64,000 nucleotides of DNA from NCBI RefSeq assembly GCF_010820665.1, contig NZ_JAAIKC010000009.1:62001-126000 (forward strand). Direction: 5' to 3'. The notes beneath the pieces were generated by a model. It saw only the letters and a list, made by a program, of their open reading frames with translations. It had not been told where the DNA came from and did no database searches. Origin of the DNA: Paenibacillus sp. SYP-B3998 (GTDB lineage: Bacteria > Bacillota > Bacilli > Paenibacillales > NBRC-103111). The position numbers and the translations under genes were made by a program. Position 1 is the stretch's first letter. Each line of letters begins with the position of its first letter. This document shows positions 18,013-27,061 of this stretch, piece after piece.

Positions 18013-19667
18013 TACGCATTCCACTTTCTATTCGAATTCATGCTGTTCACGAGAAGCAGAAGCAGCGTTGTTAAGCCGACGGAAACGACGGCCATCGCCA
18101 TGCCTAGAGAGATTTGTCCTTGCTCGAACTGGGCAAAAATATAGGTGGCCGACGTTTGCATCGAGGGTGGCAGCACCATAAGTGAAGCCACCAGTTCCCG
18201 AAGCGAGATTGTGAACGTCATCATCCAACCGGCCAGAATACCAGGCAGCAGCAGCGGCAGCATGATTCGCCGGAGTACATACCAGGGCTTGCCGCCAAAA
18301 ACCTGCCCAGCCTGACGCAGGGATTCGTCGAGTTGACCATTCCGTCCCTTCACGTATTGTACGGTGTAAGGAAGGAAGAAGATAACGTAGGTGAGAACGA
18401 CCATACCATACGTATTATAGAGTGGAATTGGCATCCAAGGTGCGTTCCACAGCATGATGAGTCCAACGACCATGACCATATCGGGAACCGTATTCGGCAG
18501 CAAGCTCAGCATATCCGTCACGCGTTGAGGCAGACGGCGAGAGCGGCCGATCGTAAGTGCAAACCAAGTGCCAAGTGCCGCTGCTAAGCAGGCGGCGAGC
18601 AGGGCAAGTCCCATACTGTTCAGCAGCGCTTTCATACTTGGGGATCCCCAAGCCAGCAGCTCTCCGTAATGCTGGAGTGTAAGGTTGGTCCAAGCCAGAC
18701 CGTTTCCACGGAGCTTCATCAGCGAAGCAGAAACGATGGAGAAGTAAGGAATACCAATGGCAGCGCCAAGTAGAATAAGGATATACCCCCATGCGATGGC
18801 TTGCTGCCAACTGCGATGGGCATATATTTTCTCGCGCGAGCCTTTACCGCTGACTAAGTTATAGGAATGCCGCCGTACGACGACGGATTGAACGTACCAA
18901 AGCACTAGACAGACCATGAGAAGCAAGGAAGCTAAAGAGGTTGCCTTGCCGAAATCAATCGGCCAACTAGAAATCGAAGCCTGAATTTCCGTCGTAAGGA
19001 CGAAATAGCCGATGCGGCGACCGAACGTCGCTGGCGTGCCGAATTCGGCCAATGTCTTCACGAAGATGAGCAGTGCGCCCATCACGTAGCTAGAGAAAAT
19101 GAGCGGCAGCATAACGCGCCGCACCGAGTAGAAGAAGCTTGCTCCATGGATGGCTGCTGCTTCTTCTTTGTTTCCGCCAATTTGTTCAATGGCATTTCGC
19201 AAGATTAAGTACAGGAACGGAAATAAATGTAGACTCATAATCGTCACCATGCCGAAGAGGCTGAAGAAGTGACTGCTGATCCACTGACCTGCAGGCCAAA
19301 GCTGCTCAAGGTAGCCTCGAGGCTGCATAAATAAAATCCAACCCATCGATCCGATGTAGGGAGGCGTCATAAATGGGATCAGAAGCACGATGTCCAGCCA
19401 CCGATGCTTGCGCAGCGGGGTTTTGGCCATGATCCAAGCTAAAGGAAGCGACAGCAGCGTACTGCCGACCACAACCCATACACCAAGCATCAAGGAATGG
19501 GTGAATAAGGAAGTTAAATCTTTCTCCAGCACGGTGCGAATTGGCGCGAGCAAATCGAGCGAGCCGTGCGGCCATATGCTGGTCATACATACATATAAAA
19601 GAGGGAGGACGATTAGCATTGCCAGAAGCAGCAAGGCTAAAACCGTCCCCGTACGTTTTATGATCAT
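18012..19667 (-). CDS. FbpB/AfuB-type ABC transporter permease (fused double unit)
   Basis: A 551-residue membrane protein with about 12 membrane segments, two permease units in one chain as usual for the ferric-ion (FbpB/SfuB) importer class. Each half carries an EAA-type loop: EEAAAIHGASFFYSVRRVMLPLI near residue 185 and ESLRQAGQVFGGKPWYVLRRIMLPLL near residue 465, where the ATPase docks. Order on this strand is ATPase, binding protein, permease, MBL protein. Transported substrate may be ferric iron or another small anion such as an aminoalkylphosphonate; no Fur box is visible upstream of the operon. Confidence 0.88.
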   Translation of the reverse strand: MIIKRTGTVLALLLLAMLIVLPLLYVCMTSIWPHGSLDLLAPIRTVLEKDLTSLFTHSLMLGVWVVVGSTLLSLPLAWIMAKTPLRKHRWLDIVLLIPFMTPPYIGSMGWILFMQPRGYLEQLWPAGQWISSHFFSLFGMVTIMSLHLFPFLYLILRNAIEQIGGNKEEAAAIHGASFFYSVRRVMLPLIFSSYVMGALLIFVKTLAEFGTPATFGRRIGYFVLTTEIQASISSWPIDFGKATSLASLLLMVCLVLWYVQSVVVRRHSYNLVSGKGSREKIYAHRSWQQAIAWGYILILLGAAIGIPYFSIVSASLMKLRGNGLAWTNLTLQHYGELLAWGSPSMKALLNSMGLALLAACLAAALGTWFALTIGRSRRLPQRVTDMLSLLPNTVPDMVMVVGLIMLWNAPWMPIPLYNTYGMVVLTYVIFFLPYTVQYVKGRNGQLDESLRQAGQVFGGKPWYVLRRIMLPLLLPGILAGWMMTFTISLRELVASLMVLPPSMQTSATYIFAQFEQGQISLGMAMAVVSVGLTTLLLLLVNSMNSNRKWNA

Positions 19668-19691
19668 CGGGCTGTCATCCTCATCCAGTGC

Positions 19692-20786
19692 TTACTTTTT
19701 AAACAGTTGCGTGAATTTCTGTGAAACCGTGGTTTGATTGTCGTTCATCCAGCCCCAATCCACTTGCAGAGCAGGAATGTCTTTTGCGCTAGGTCTACCT
19801 TGTACTTGAATGTCACTGCGACCAGATAATACGTAGGCATCTGTGACTAATTTTTGCGCTTCATCGGAAATAAGGTAATCTATGAAAGCTTTGGCATTGT
19901 CCGTATTTTTGCTTGCCTTCATAATCATAGCCGGTCGTGGAGAAATGACGGTTCCGCCAGCTGGGTAAATTAGATCAATGGGCTCTCCCTTAGCTTTGGA
20001 TGCATAAGTCATGTAGTCTACGCTTGCCATGACGATGCTTTTTGCACCAGAGATCACGGGATCTAGCGCTTCTTGGTTAGCGCCGGCGATGATTGCGCCG
20101 TTAGCTTTCACCTTGTTGAATAAATCCCAACCGGCATCCCCGTTTTTGTTGACATAGCCCGTCATGAAATCTAGTGCTGAACCAGATTGAGCAGGATCGG
20201 GAATATTTACTTTATCTTTCCATTCAGGCTTTGTCAGGTCGTTCCATTCTTTGGGAGGGGTGGTGACGAGCTTCGTGTTATAAGCAATGCCTAGAGCTGA
20301 TAGGCTGTAGCTAAAATAGTTGCCTTCTTTGTCGGAATAAGCAGGAAGCAGCTTGTCGGCGCCTTTTGCTTCTTTATAAGGGAGAGTAAGGCCACTTTTG
20401 GTCATCCCAATCGCAGCTGGCAGGGAAGCAAGGACCACAACGTCAACGACTGGGTTCGCTTTCTCCGCTTCCATTCGCGCCAAAATTTTACCCGTCGTTC
20501 CTTGGAACATTTCGACTTCTACGCCGGTTTTAGCTTGGAAGCCTTTTTGAATTTTCACAGCCAAATCATTCGGGCCAGCGCTGTAGACAACAAGCTTGCC
20601 GCTTAGTTTCTTAGGGTCAGCTGAGGCGGCTGTCGTAGCTGCTGGAGTGGCAGCCGAAGGGGTGGCGCTTGCACTTGATTGCTTTGTTGCTGTCCCAGTC
20701 CCGCAAGCGCTCAAGCCAACACCAATTAAAACGGACATTAAAGCTAATGTACTTGTTTTCAAAGATTTCTTCATTTTGATAGACAT
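19692..20786 (-). CDS. ABC-transporter substrate-binding lipoprotein (AfuA/FbpA family)
   Basis: A 364-residue lipoprotein: signal peptide with lipobox LSAC, Cys28 being the lipidated residue, then a Ser/Ala/Thr-rich linker to about residue 58, and the periplasmic-binding-type II fold starting at GKLVVYSAGP. Motifs such as EVEMFQGTTGKILARMEAEKANPVVDVVV and ALGIAYNTKLV are typical of the Fe3+/2-aminoethylphosphonate subfamily. A GAGAGGAAG site precedes ATG 20786. The adjacent Tyr pair that ferric-ion binders use is not evident, so iron should be regarded as one option rather than established. Confidence 0.86.
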   Translation of the reverse strand: MSIKMKKSLKTSTLALMSVLIGVGLSACGTGTATKQSSASATPSAATPAATTAASADPKKLSGKLVVYSAGPNDLAVKIQKGFQAKTGVEVEMFQGTTGKILARMEAEKANPVVDVVVLASLPAAIGMTKSGLTLPYKEAKGADKLLPAYSDKEGNYFSYSLSALGIAYNTKLVTTPPKEWNDLTKPEWKDKVNIPDPAQSGSALDFMTGYVNKNGDAGWDLFNKVKANGAIIAGANQEALDPVISGAKSIVMASVDYMTYASKAKGEPIDLIYPAGGTVISPRPAMIMKASKNTDNAKAFIDYLISDEAQKLVTDAYVLSGRSDIQVQGRPSAKDIPALQVDWGWMNDNQTTVSQKFTQLFKK

Positions 20787-20804
20787 AGTGGCAATCTTCC
20801 TCTC

Positions 20805-21803
20805 TTATTTGCGTTCAATGTGATGAATATGTACTTGGGAAACGTACAAGCGTACGTGTTCTCCAATCGATCTTCGTGCGGAATGATAGGCCATCCATAC
20901 CCCTAAACCACCCAAGTCCACACCGATTTCGTAACGTTCACCGGTATAGCTGACGGATTGAACAACACCATCGTAGAAGAGCTCATTTGCAGGCTCTAAG
21001 GGTGAATCAACTTCCGTAGAAAGTGGCGTCAATCGCACATGCTCTGGACGAATGAGCCGTTTTTCTGGCTCCAGCCAGTTCGTTTTACCAATAAAACGAG
21101 CGGTAAAAGCATGATTAGGCGTTCGGTAAATCGCTTCAGGAGCATCCTTTTGTAAAATGCGCCCCTTATTCATCACGACGATTTCGTCGGACATCGACAT
21201 CGCTTCCGTCTGATCGTGGGTCACGTAGACAGCGGTGAAACCGATGCTGCGAACAAGGTTTAGAATTTCGAGACGCATCTCGTCGCGCAGCAGGGCATCC
21301 AAAGCGCTCATGGGTTCATCGAAAAGGACAAGCTGCGGACGAACCGCTACGGCGCGGGCGAGCGCTACGCGTTGCTGTTGACCGCCAGATAACTGGTGCG
21401 GGTAGCGTTTTTCCATCCCGTTCAAGCGAACCAATTCAATGGCTTCCATGGATCTTTTGCGCCAATCCGCAGTATCCCCTTTAGCTTTTAGACCGAAGGC
21501 GACATTTTCCAGCACATTCAAGTGCGGCCAAAGCGCGAAGTCTTGGAAGACCATGCCGAAATTGCGCTGATGCACGGGACGGTTGACCCGGCGCACTTTG
21601 GAATATAAGCAGATATCCCCGAAGTGAATTTCTCCTTGATCCGGCGTTTCAAGTCCAGCGATGATACGGAGAAGGGTTGTTTTACCACAGCCCGATGGAC
21701 CGAGCAGGGTAGTAAACTTCCCCTTCGTCAGGGAGAGATCAATGGCTTCCAGCGCTGGTGTGGAGCTGAATGATTTGTTAATTTCGCGAAGTTGTAAAGT
21801 CAT
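20805..21803 (-). CDS. ABC-transporter ATP-binding protein (FbpC/PotA-like)
   Basis: A 332-residue ATPase. Walker A is GPSGCGKTT (residues 35-43), the signature LSGGQQQR is at 138-145, Walker B LVLFDEP is at 158-164, and the switch His is in VTHDQTEA. A C-terminal regulatory (TOBE-like) region with LIRPEHVRL and VQSVSYTGERYEIGVD follows. It is the first gene of the four-gene operon and is divergent from the LysR gene at 21973. Confidence 0.9.
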   Translation of the reverse strand: MTLQLREINKSFSSTPALEAIDLSLTKGKFTTLLGPSGCGKTTLLRIIAGLETPDQGEIHFGDICLYSKVRRVNRPVHQRNFGMVFQDFALWPHLNVLENVAFGLKAKGDTADWRKRSMEAIELVRLNGMEKRYPHQLSGGQQQRVALARAVAVRPQLVLFDEPMSALDALLRDEMRLEILNLVRSIGFTAVYVTHDQTEAMSMSDEIVVMNKGRILQKDAPEAIYRTPNHAFTARFIGKTNWLEPEKRLIRPEHVRLTPLSTEVDSPLEPANELFYDGVVQSVSYTGERYEIGVDLGGLGVWMAYHSARRSIGEHVRLYVSQVHIHHIERK

Positions 21804-21920
21804 CTTAGGCTACCTTCCGTGTTTAGGAACTCAAGATTTAGTCTAGCGATGCACAATTAATAGAGTGTCATGGGGATGTAAATCTTTTGTTAAATTTTTA
21901 TTGGTAATCTATTATTCTTC

Positions 21921-21938
21921 ATAGATTTTTTCTATAAT
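21921..21938. promoter_or_regulatory. Candidate LysR operator overlapping a -10 element
   Basis: ATAGATTTTTTCTAT (21921-21935) is an interrupted inverted repeat ATAGA/TCTAT; TATAAT at 21933-21938 overlaps it on the LysR side. The position between the divergent LysR and ABC genes suits autoregulation and control of the importer. Confidence 0.45.
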
Positions 21939-21972
21939 GAGGGCGACAAGAACCTGTGAAGAGGGGCCGCCC

Positions 21973-22875
21973 ATGATGAACTGGAATTTAACCAAGCTTC
22001 AAATCATTGAATTGCTGGACAAGCACAAACGAATAACCGCCGTAGCCGATCACTTGGACTTGAAACAGCCGACGGTATCCTTTCACATGAAAAGTATGGA
22101 GAAGGACATGGGGGTGCAGTTGTTTTATGCAAAAGCAGGAAAAGTACATCTGACCGAAGCGGGACAATCCCTCCACCACTATGCTGTGAAGATTAATGCA
22201 CTTGCTCAGGAAGCAGAAAGAGTTGTGAAAGAATTCGATGAGCGGGGCAGCGGTTTACTCAAAATAGGAGCAAGCTACGTGCCAGGCACTTATGTGCTTC
22301 CTGCCATTCTGAGCCAATTCTCGAAGCGATATCCAAAGATCTCAATTTCGTTAACTGTACGGACTTCCCCCGTTATTCAGGACATGCTGTTGAATCACGA
22401 AATCGATATTGGCATCATGTCCTCTGAGCCGTTTCAGTGGGCGCCGCTTATTGGGGAAACGTTATGCGAGGATGAGCTTGTTATCTTTTTTGCCCCTGCT
22501 CATCGGTTGTCCCGTTTGGAAACGTTGTATCCGGATCAGTTGAATGATGTCCCTTTTATTCTACACGGCCAAGAATCCACAACGCGCTCTATGACGTTGA
22601 AATGGGCCAAAAGTCAGGGTATTGAGCTGAGACCGGTTATGGAAATGGACTCTCTTGAGGCGATTAAGCAAGCGGTTATGGCTGGAGATGGCGTTTCCTT
22701 TATTTCGAAGCTTGCCATTGCTAAAGAGGTTCAACGCGGTGAGCTGACGTATCGTCCGATTCCGCTGAACCCATTCAAGAGGTACATCTACTTCACCTAT
22801 AACGAGGACCGACTTCGCTCCTCTTTCTTCGATAGCTTCTTTGATCATTTACGTGATTCTGTCCGAATGTTTTAA
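21973..22875 (+). CDS. LysR-family transcriptional regulator
   Basis: A 300-residue LTTR. The winged helix-turn-helix occupies residues about 3-60, with HKRITAVADHLDLKQPTVSFH as recognition region and LTEAGQSLHHYA ending the linker helix start. The ligand-binding domain (from about residue 90, GLLKIGASYVPGTYVLP) has the usual two lobes with DIGIMSSEP and GDGVSFISKLA. It is divergent from the fbp-type ABC operon, 169 bases away, the standard layout for a regulator of its neighbour. ATG 21973 or 21976 follows GAAGAGGGG; the longer frame to 21937 is upstream of the ribosome binding site. Confidence 0.88.
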   Translation: MMNWNLTKLQIIELLDKHKRITAVADHLDLKQPTVSFHMKSMEKDMGVQLFYAKAGKVHLTEAGQSLHHYAVKINALAQEAERVVKEFDERGSGLLKIGASYVPGTYVLPAILSQFSKRYPKISISLTVRTSPVIQDMLLNHEIDIGIMSSEPFQWAPLIGETLCEDELVIFFAPAHRLSRLETLYPDQLNDVPFILHGQESTTRSMTLKWAKSQGIELRPVMEMDSLEAIKQAVMAGDGVSFISKLAIAKEVQRGELTYRPIPLNPFKRYIYFTYNEDRLRSSFFDSFFDHLRDSVRMF

Positions 22876-22982
22876 TTTTATTTACAAAAACCACATATGA
22901 AGAAAACAATCCCATGACATTTCTCCTTTAGTGTCTAGTTTGTAATGAAAAACTTTCCAGACGGAAAAAAAGGAGATGAATG

Positions 22983-23846
22983 ATGCGCAAGAAAAACGTG
23001 TGCACGGCCGTTCTCGCAGTGATTGTAGGTTCCAGTCTATTAGTGGGATTGTCTGGAGCGCCCAAGCCCGCAGCGGCTGCAAGCAACATGGTGCCAAACT
23101 ACGAGGTGAAGCTGCTGCTCGATCCAAGTGTTGTGCTCGGTTCTGATTTTAAACTGGCTGGCAGCGTCAAAACTGCCTTCGGAATGCCCGATTCTGTAAC
23201 GAAGATGAATGTGGAGTTTCTAGACACGAACGCAAAGGATATCTACAACAACGGCTGGAGTCCGCGGATTCGTAAAACCGAAGGAGAGAGTAACTTCGAG
23301 CTTAGCTACAAGAAGCGCTATGCAATTACAGGCAGCGATATCAATGCGGCATTGACGCAAGCGAATCAAGAGGGATTCGATTCTGGCGATACGAATTACG
23401 AAGCGCAAGTGGAGTGGGGCTATCAGAAGAAAACCCTGAGCATTACCCGTTCCAAAAGCGGCACTAAATCGGGTTACAGTGGAATGGATCTGCCATCTTT
23501 AAGTGATTCCCGCAGTCTGCTCATTAATAACGCGCCAGATAAATTTAATAATTGGGTGTCCAGCGGATGGGGCGCCAGTAAAATTTCTTCCTCTCGCGTA
23601 TATGGTCCCGTACTTGCTAAGCGCTCCGTTGGTACATGGAACGGCCTGCGAGTATATATTGAAGTATGGCCGATTAAAAATGCAGCGGGTACTGGAACTG
23701 AATATATCGTTGAAGCTTCATTCAAGACAGATAGCGAAGCTACAGCATCTACTAAGCATGATGAGTTAATCACTTATTTGCAGGGTAAAGGCTGGTTCTT
23801 AGCACAAGATTCTTTGAAGACACAACTGATTATGGACCGTTACTAA
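22983..23846 (+). CDS. Secreted CYTH-like domain protein, paralog 1
   Basis: About 287 residues. A signal peptide (KKNVCTAVLAVIVGSSLLVG... AAAAS, cleavage about residue 33) leads to a domain that starts YEVKLLLDPS and contains RIRKTEGESNFELSYKKRY, YEAQVEWGY, LRVYIEVWPI and YIVEASFK. The alternating charged strands (EVK, RIRK, SYKKR, EVEW, IEVW, VEASFK) fit the beta-tunnel of CYTH/triphosphate-tunnel enzymes, here exported, which is unusual. The paralog follows 39 bases downstream. No catalytic activity can be claimed; a polyphosphate- or nucleotide-binding role outside the cell is a guess. AAGGAG lies 7 bases before ATG 22983. Confidence 0.7.
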   Translation: MRKKNVCTAVLAVIVGSSLLVGLSGAPKPAAAASNMVPNYEVKLLLDPSVVLGSDFKLAGSVKTAFGMPDSVTKMNVEFLDTNAKDIYNNGWSPRIRKTEGESNFELSYKKRYAITGSDINAALTQANQEGFDSGDTNYEAQVEWGYQKKTLSITRSKSGTKSGYSGMDLPSLSDSRSLLINNAPDKFNNWVSSGWGASKISSSRVYGPVLAKRSVGTWNGLRVYIEVWPIKNAAGTGTEYIVEASFKTDSEATASTKHDELITYLQGKGWFLAQDSLKTQLIMDRY

Positions 23847-23885
23847 TACCAAGCTAACAATCTAAATTGACTAGGAGATGAAGGT

Positions 23886-24758
23886 ATGTTGATAAGAAAT
23901 AAGCGAATGAAGTTAAGCTTGATGACGGTGGCGGCGGCAGTGCTCTTGACTGCGGTGTTCTCCCCCCAGCAGGCGCTTGCCAAGAATGGGAAACCGAGTT
24001 ATGAAGTTAAATTAAATTTGGCTCCAAGCAAGGTAGCAGACTCCAGTCATAACTTGGTTAGCGCGGTTCGCAGTCAGTTCGACACTGGCTCATCTTCCAA
24101 AAGCTATCGCGTTCAGTATATGGATACAGCTTCACGCACGTTGGACGCTCAAGGTTGGAGTGATCGCATTCGCAAAAGAAGCGATCAAAGCACACATCAA
24201 CTGCAGTTCAAGAAGCGTTATCCCATTGCAAATGGCAACATTGACGCCGCTTTAACGACCGCGGCAAACGATGGTCTAGACAGCTCGGCTTCCGGTTTTG
24301 AATTTCAAGTTGATTGGACCTTCAGCAAACAAACCTTGAGCGTTCAATATGAGAAAGAGTTAACGGTTTCCGGCTCCAGCGGGAGTGGTCTGAAATTACC
24401 GAATCTAAGTGCATCCCGTAGCTTGTCTGTGAGTAACGCGCCGAGTAAATTAGCCAACTGGACGAGTTCAGGTTGGGGAAAAACCCAACTGAACAATGCG
24501 GTTATTTATGGTCCAATTGATTTCAAAAGATACAAGGGAACTTTCGAGGAATTGGAGTTAGACATCGAGGTATGGACGATTCTGAATGCAAGCAAAACCG
24601 GTACGGAAGATATTGTTGAAGCGTCTTTCAAATCCGATAGCTTAAGCGAAGCGACTAGTGTTCGCACGGAATTGATCGATCTGCTGCGCAGCAAAGGCTG
24701 GCTTGTTGAATCTGACGTTTTGAAGACGAGTCTCATTATGGACCGTTACGCTCCCTGA
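23886..24758 (+). CDS. Secreted CYTH-like domain protein, paralog 2
   Basis: A 290-residue paralog of the preceding gene. The signal peptide ends near AQQALAKNG region (QQALAK), and the same blocks follow: YEVKLNLAPS, RIRKRSDQSTHQLQFKKRYPI, FEFQVDWTF, LELDIEVWTI, DIVEASFKSDS and the shared ending LIMDRY. Identity along the body is clearly visible but moderate, so the duplication is old. GGAGATGAAGGT precedes ATG 23886. Both genes appear to form one transcript ending at the hairpin at 24771. Confidence 0.7.
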   Translation: MLIRNKRMKLSLMTVAAAVLLTAVFSPQQALAKNGKPSYEVKLNLAPSKVADSSHNLVSAVRSQFDTGSSSKSYRVQYMDTASRTLDAQGWSDRIRKRSDQSTHQLQFKKRYPIANGNIDAALTTAANDGLDSSASGFEFQVDWTFSKQTLSVQYEKELTVSGSSGSGLKLPNLSASRSLSVSNAPSKLANWTSSGWGKTQLNNAVIYGPIDFKRYKGTFEELELDIEVWTILNASKTGTEDIVEASFKSDSLSEATSVRTELIDLLRSKGWLVESDVLKTSLIMDRYAP

Positions 24759-24770
24759 ACGTAGTGAAAT

Positions 24771-24821
24771 AAAAGATTGCTGTTATCTGACTTTAAAGTT
24801 GGATGAGCAGCAATCTTTTTG
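24771..24821 (+). terminator. Rho-independent terminator
   Basis: AAAAGATTGCTG (24771-24782) pairs with CAGCAATCTTTT (24808-24819), followed by T residues, after the CYTH-like pair. Confidence 0.85.
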
Positions 24822-24943
24822 TTATTCGGCGGGGACTTGCCTAGTTGCTGTTGTTAACCTATAATGTGCTTATACGAATTGCAGTTGACTCGATCACGGC
24901 AATTTTTATATAAATTTTCTAAATTAACCGAGGAGGCATTCAT

Positions 24944-25669
24944 ATGCAAGTAGAAATTTGGTCGGACATCATGTGTCCGTTTTGTTATATAGGTAAACGT
25001 CGTTTTGAAGAAGCGCTGGAGCAATTTGCTCAAAGAGATCAGGTTCAAATCGTTTATAAAAGCTTTCAATTGGATGCAAGTTCACCGAAAGATGTAGCAC
25101 ATGATGTGCATGACATGCTTGCCAATAAGTACGGAATGAGCCGTGAGGAGGCTATCCGTATGAACGATCAATTGACCGTGCAAGCGAAAGCCTTGGGACT
25201 GGATTATCAGTTTGATACGATGATCCTGACGAATACATTAGATGCTCATCGACTTATTCACTACGCTGCACAATACGGGAAAAGCACAGAAGTGACAGAG
25301 CTGTTGTTTAAGGCCTATTTCACAGATTCCAAACATGTCGGCCAAGCTGCGACATTAGCGGCGATCGGGGCTCAGGCAGGTCTTGATTCAGAGGCGATTA
25401 TTGCGATGCTGGCGAGTGAGCAGTTCGTGAAAGAGGTGCAGGCCGATCAGGAGGAAGGGGCGAGACTTGGCGTTCAGGGCGTGCCTTTCTATGTGATTAA
25501 CCGTAAATATGCGATCTCTGGTGCCCAGTCTCCGGCCGTATTTTTGGATACTTTGGAGAAGGCCTGGTATGAAGCACATCCGCTCATCGACTTGACTCCA
25601 TCTTCTGGTTCAGCAGACGAGATGTGTACCGATGGTGTGTGTGGTGTCAATGGCGTAGAAAAAGCCTGA
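24944..25669 (+). CDS. DsbA-family oxidoreductase, FrnE/YwbO type
   Basis: A 241-residue cytoplasmic thioredoxin-fold protein of the DsbA/HCCA-isomerase group. The redox motif CPFC is at residues 11-14, and the cis-Pro segment is GVQGVPFYVINRKYAISGAQ. The end of the protein (EMCTDGVCGVNG) adds a second pair of cysteines, also seen in FrnE relatives, which may act as a resolving pair. GAGGAGG at 24931-24937 fixes the start. A monocistronic gene, with a strong hairpin terminator at 25698. Probable role: disulfide or thiol stress handling. Confidence 0.87.
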   Translation: MQVEIWSDIMCPFCYIGKRRFEEALEQFAQRDQVQIVYKSFQLDASSPKDVAHDVHDMLANKYGMSREEAIRMNDQLTVQAKALGLDYQFDTMILTNTLDAHRLIHYAAQYGKSTEVTELLFKAYFTDSKHVGQAATLAAIGAQAGLDSEAIIAMLASEQFVKEVQADQEEGARLGVQGVPFYVINRKYAISGAQSPAVFLDTLEKAWYEAHPLIDLTPSSGSADEMCTDGVCGVNGVEKA

Positions 25670-25697
25670 TTCTACTCAGATAAGTAAGGAAGAACAG

Positions 25698-25742
25698 AAA
25701 GGTAGTCCAGCTGCTAACAGGCAGTCGGGCTACCTTTTTTTA
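25698..25742 (+). terminator. Rho-independent terminator
   Basis: AAAGGTAG...CC and GG...CTACCTTTT arms with a T8 run follow the FrnE-type gene. Confidence 0.85.
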
Positions 25743-25867
25743 ATTTCATGGATCTCGTATTTTACGTGCTGGAAAGTACAGTAGCATGATTGGATTGTGT
25801 ATACAGTGAAATGGCGCATGAGGCAGTAGGGCCAAGTCAGCGGTTAACGGCCTGTAATGAAAACACA

Positions 25868-25914
25868 AAAACCTCTGGTTTGCACACTCTAAACATGTGC
25901 GAACCAAGAGGTTT
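25868..25914 (-). terminator. Terminator of the SIS-domain gene
   Basis: AAACCTCTGGTT...GCACA pairs with TGTGC...AACCAAGAGGTTT; on the minus strand it is followed by a T-rich run, 31 bases past the SIS stop. Confidence 0.82.
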
Positions 25915-25944
25915 CTCAAGTTAAATATATACGTACTGCTAACT

Positions 25945-26988
25945 TTACAGCTTAACCCAAGCCACCAAGCCATCCGGTTGGTCCGGATTAATACCTTGAC
26001 GCTCTGCGCTGGTCAAAGCGACGATTTGGGGAATGAATATAAAAGGGATGCCTTGGGCGGCAATATCTAATTCATTGTCTGAGATGACAGCGAGATCAAC
26101 GTACTCGGCTGGAACGGCCTCAGCCCGATCAGCGAAGGCGATGATGGTTGCGCCTCTGCCTTTGATGTCGCGCATTAGATTACGCTGATGCGCTGTGCCA
26201 TCACCAGAGATTGCCGCGATGACGAGCGTGTCCGCTCCAACGGTTACCATGGGACCGTGGCGAACGTCCAGCAGATGGAATGAATGCGCCTGTACTTTGG
26301 CAATTTCAGTTAAAGCAATGGCCCCTTCGGATGCTAGGCCTTGCAGTTCGCCGTCGGCTAGAACTACGGCGTTCGTCCATGCGAAATCGGCCGCTTTACG
26401 GATGCCGCTTTCAACGCGTGTCATGAAAGCTTCGCCTTGGCTGATGGCCTTTTGGATATCAGCGATCAATTCTTCGTCGTTGCCAAGGAAGGCAGCCAGC
26501 ATGAGGTTAGCTACATAGAGATTGCTCACAGTTCGAGTCTGGCAAACGCTATGGTCGAATGCCCAAGGCAATTCAAGGGAAAAATCAGCTTGTCGGGAAA
26601 GCGGAGAATCCATCACACAGGAGAGTGTCAACACAGGAATATGTTTGTCGGTTTGGATCAGGCGCACCGCTTCGACAACTTCGCTTGTACTGCCCGAACG
26701 CGATGGTGCTACTAGCAAGGTGTTTGCAAGCAAAGAGCGATAGCGCTCTGGATTTAGCATCAGATCGCCGCCTGCGAGTGCGCTTGAAGGTAGTCCCGCA
26801 CGTAAACGGAAGGAAAACGCAGCGGATTCGCTTAAGCAATAGCTGGAGCCGCAGCCTACGAATGTGATGGAAGTGACGGATTGCGCTTTGGCAAAAGCAA
26901 CGATTTCTTGTCTCTTAGCCTGCAAGTAGTCGTAGGTGTGTTGTAATGCTGTATATTGCTGTTTAATTTCACGATAAGTTAAGCTCAT
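25945..26988 (-). CDS. agaS: SIS-domain sugar isomerase/deaminase (AgaS-type, probable galactosamine-6-phosphate deaminase)
   Basis: A 347-residue protein with two SIS domains. First domain: FVGCGSSYCLSESAAFSFR (phosphosugar-binding GCGSS) and VAPSRSGSTSEVVEAVRLI; second: LADGELQGLASEGAIALTEIAKV and the HGPMVTV loop. This is the arrangement of GlmS isomerase halves and of AgaS, which converts galactosamine-6-phosphate to tagatose-6-phosphate. It diverges from nagA with AGGAGG before ATG 26988, sharing an operator-rich intergenic region. The presence of aldolase and PfkB-type kinase genes in the divergent operon makes the tagatose pathway the best reading; glucosamine-6-phosphate deamination is the alternative. 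Confidence 0.78.
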   Translation of the reverse strand: MSLTYREIKQQYTALQHTYDYLQAKRQEIVAFAKAQSVTSITFVGCGSSYCLSESAAFSFRLRAGLPSSALAGGDLMLNPERYRSLLANTLLVAPSRSGSTSEVVEAVRLIQTDKHIPVLTLSCVMDSPLSRQADFSLELPWAFDHSVCQTRTVSNLYVANLMLAAFLGNDEELIADIQKAISQGEAFMTRVESGIRKAADFAWTNAVVLADGELQGLASEGAIALTEIAKVQAHSFHLLDVRHGPMVTVGADTLVIAAISGDGTAHQRNLMRDIKGRGATIIAFADRAEAVPAEYVDLAVISDNELDIAAQGIPFIFIPQIVALTSAERQGINPDQPDGLVAWVKL

Positions 26989-27061
26989 GAATAATTACCT
27001 CCTAGATAGGGATGTGTCTGTAGTGTCATTTTAAATCAAATAATTTATTATTTCAATCATA

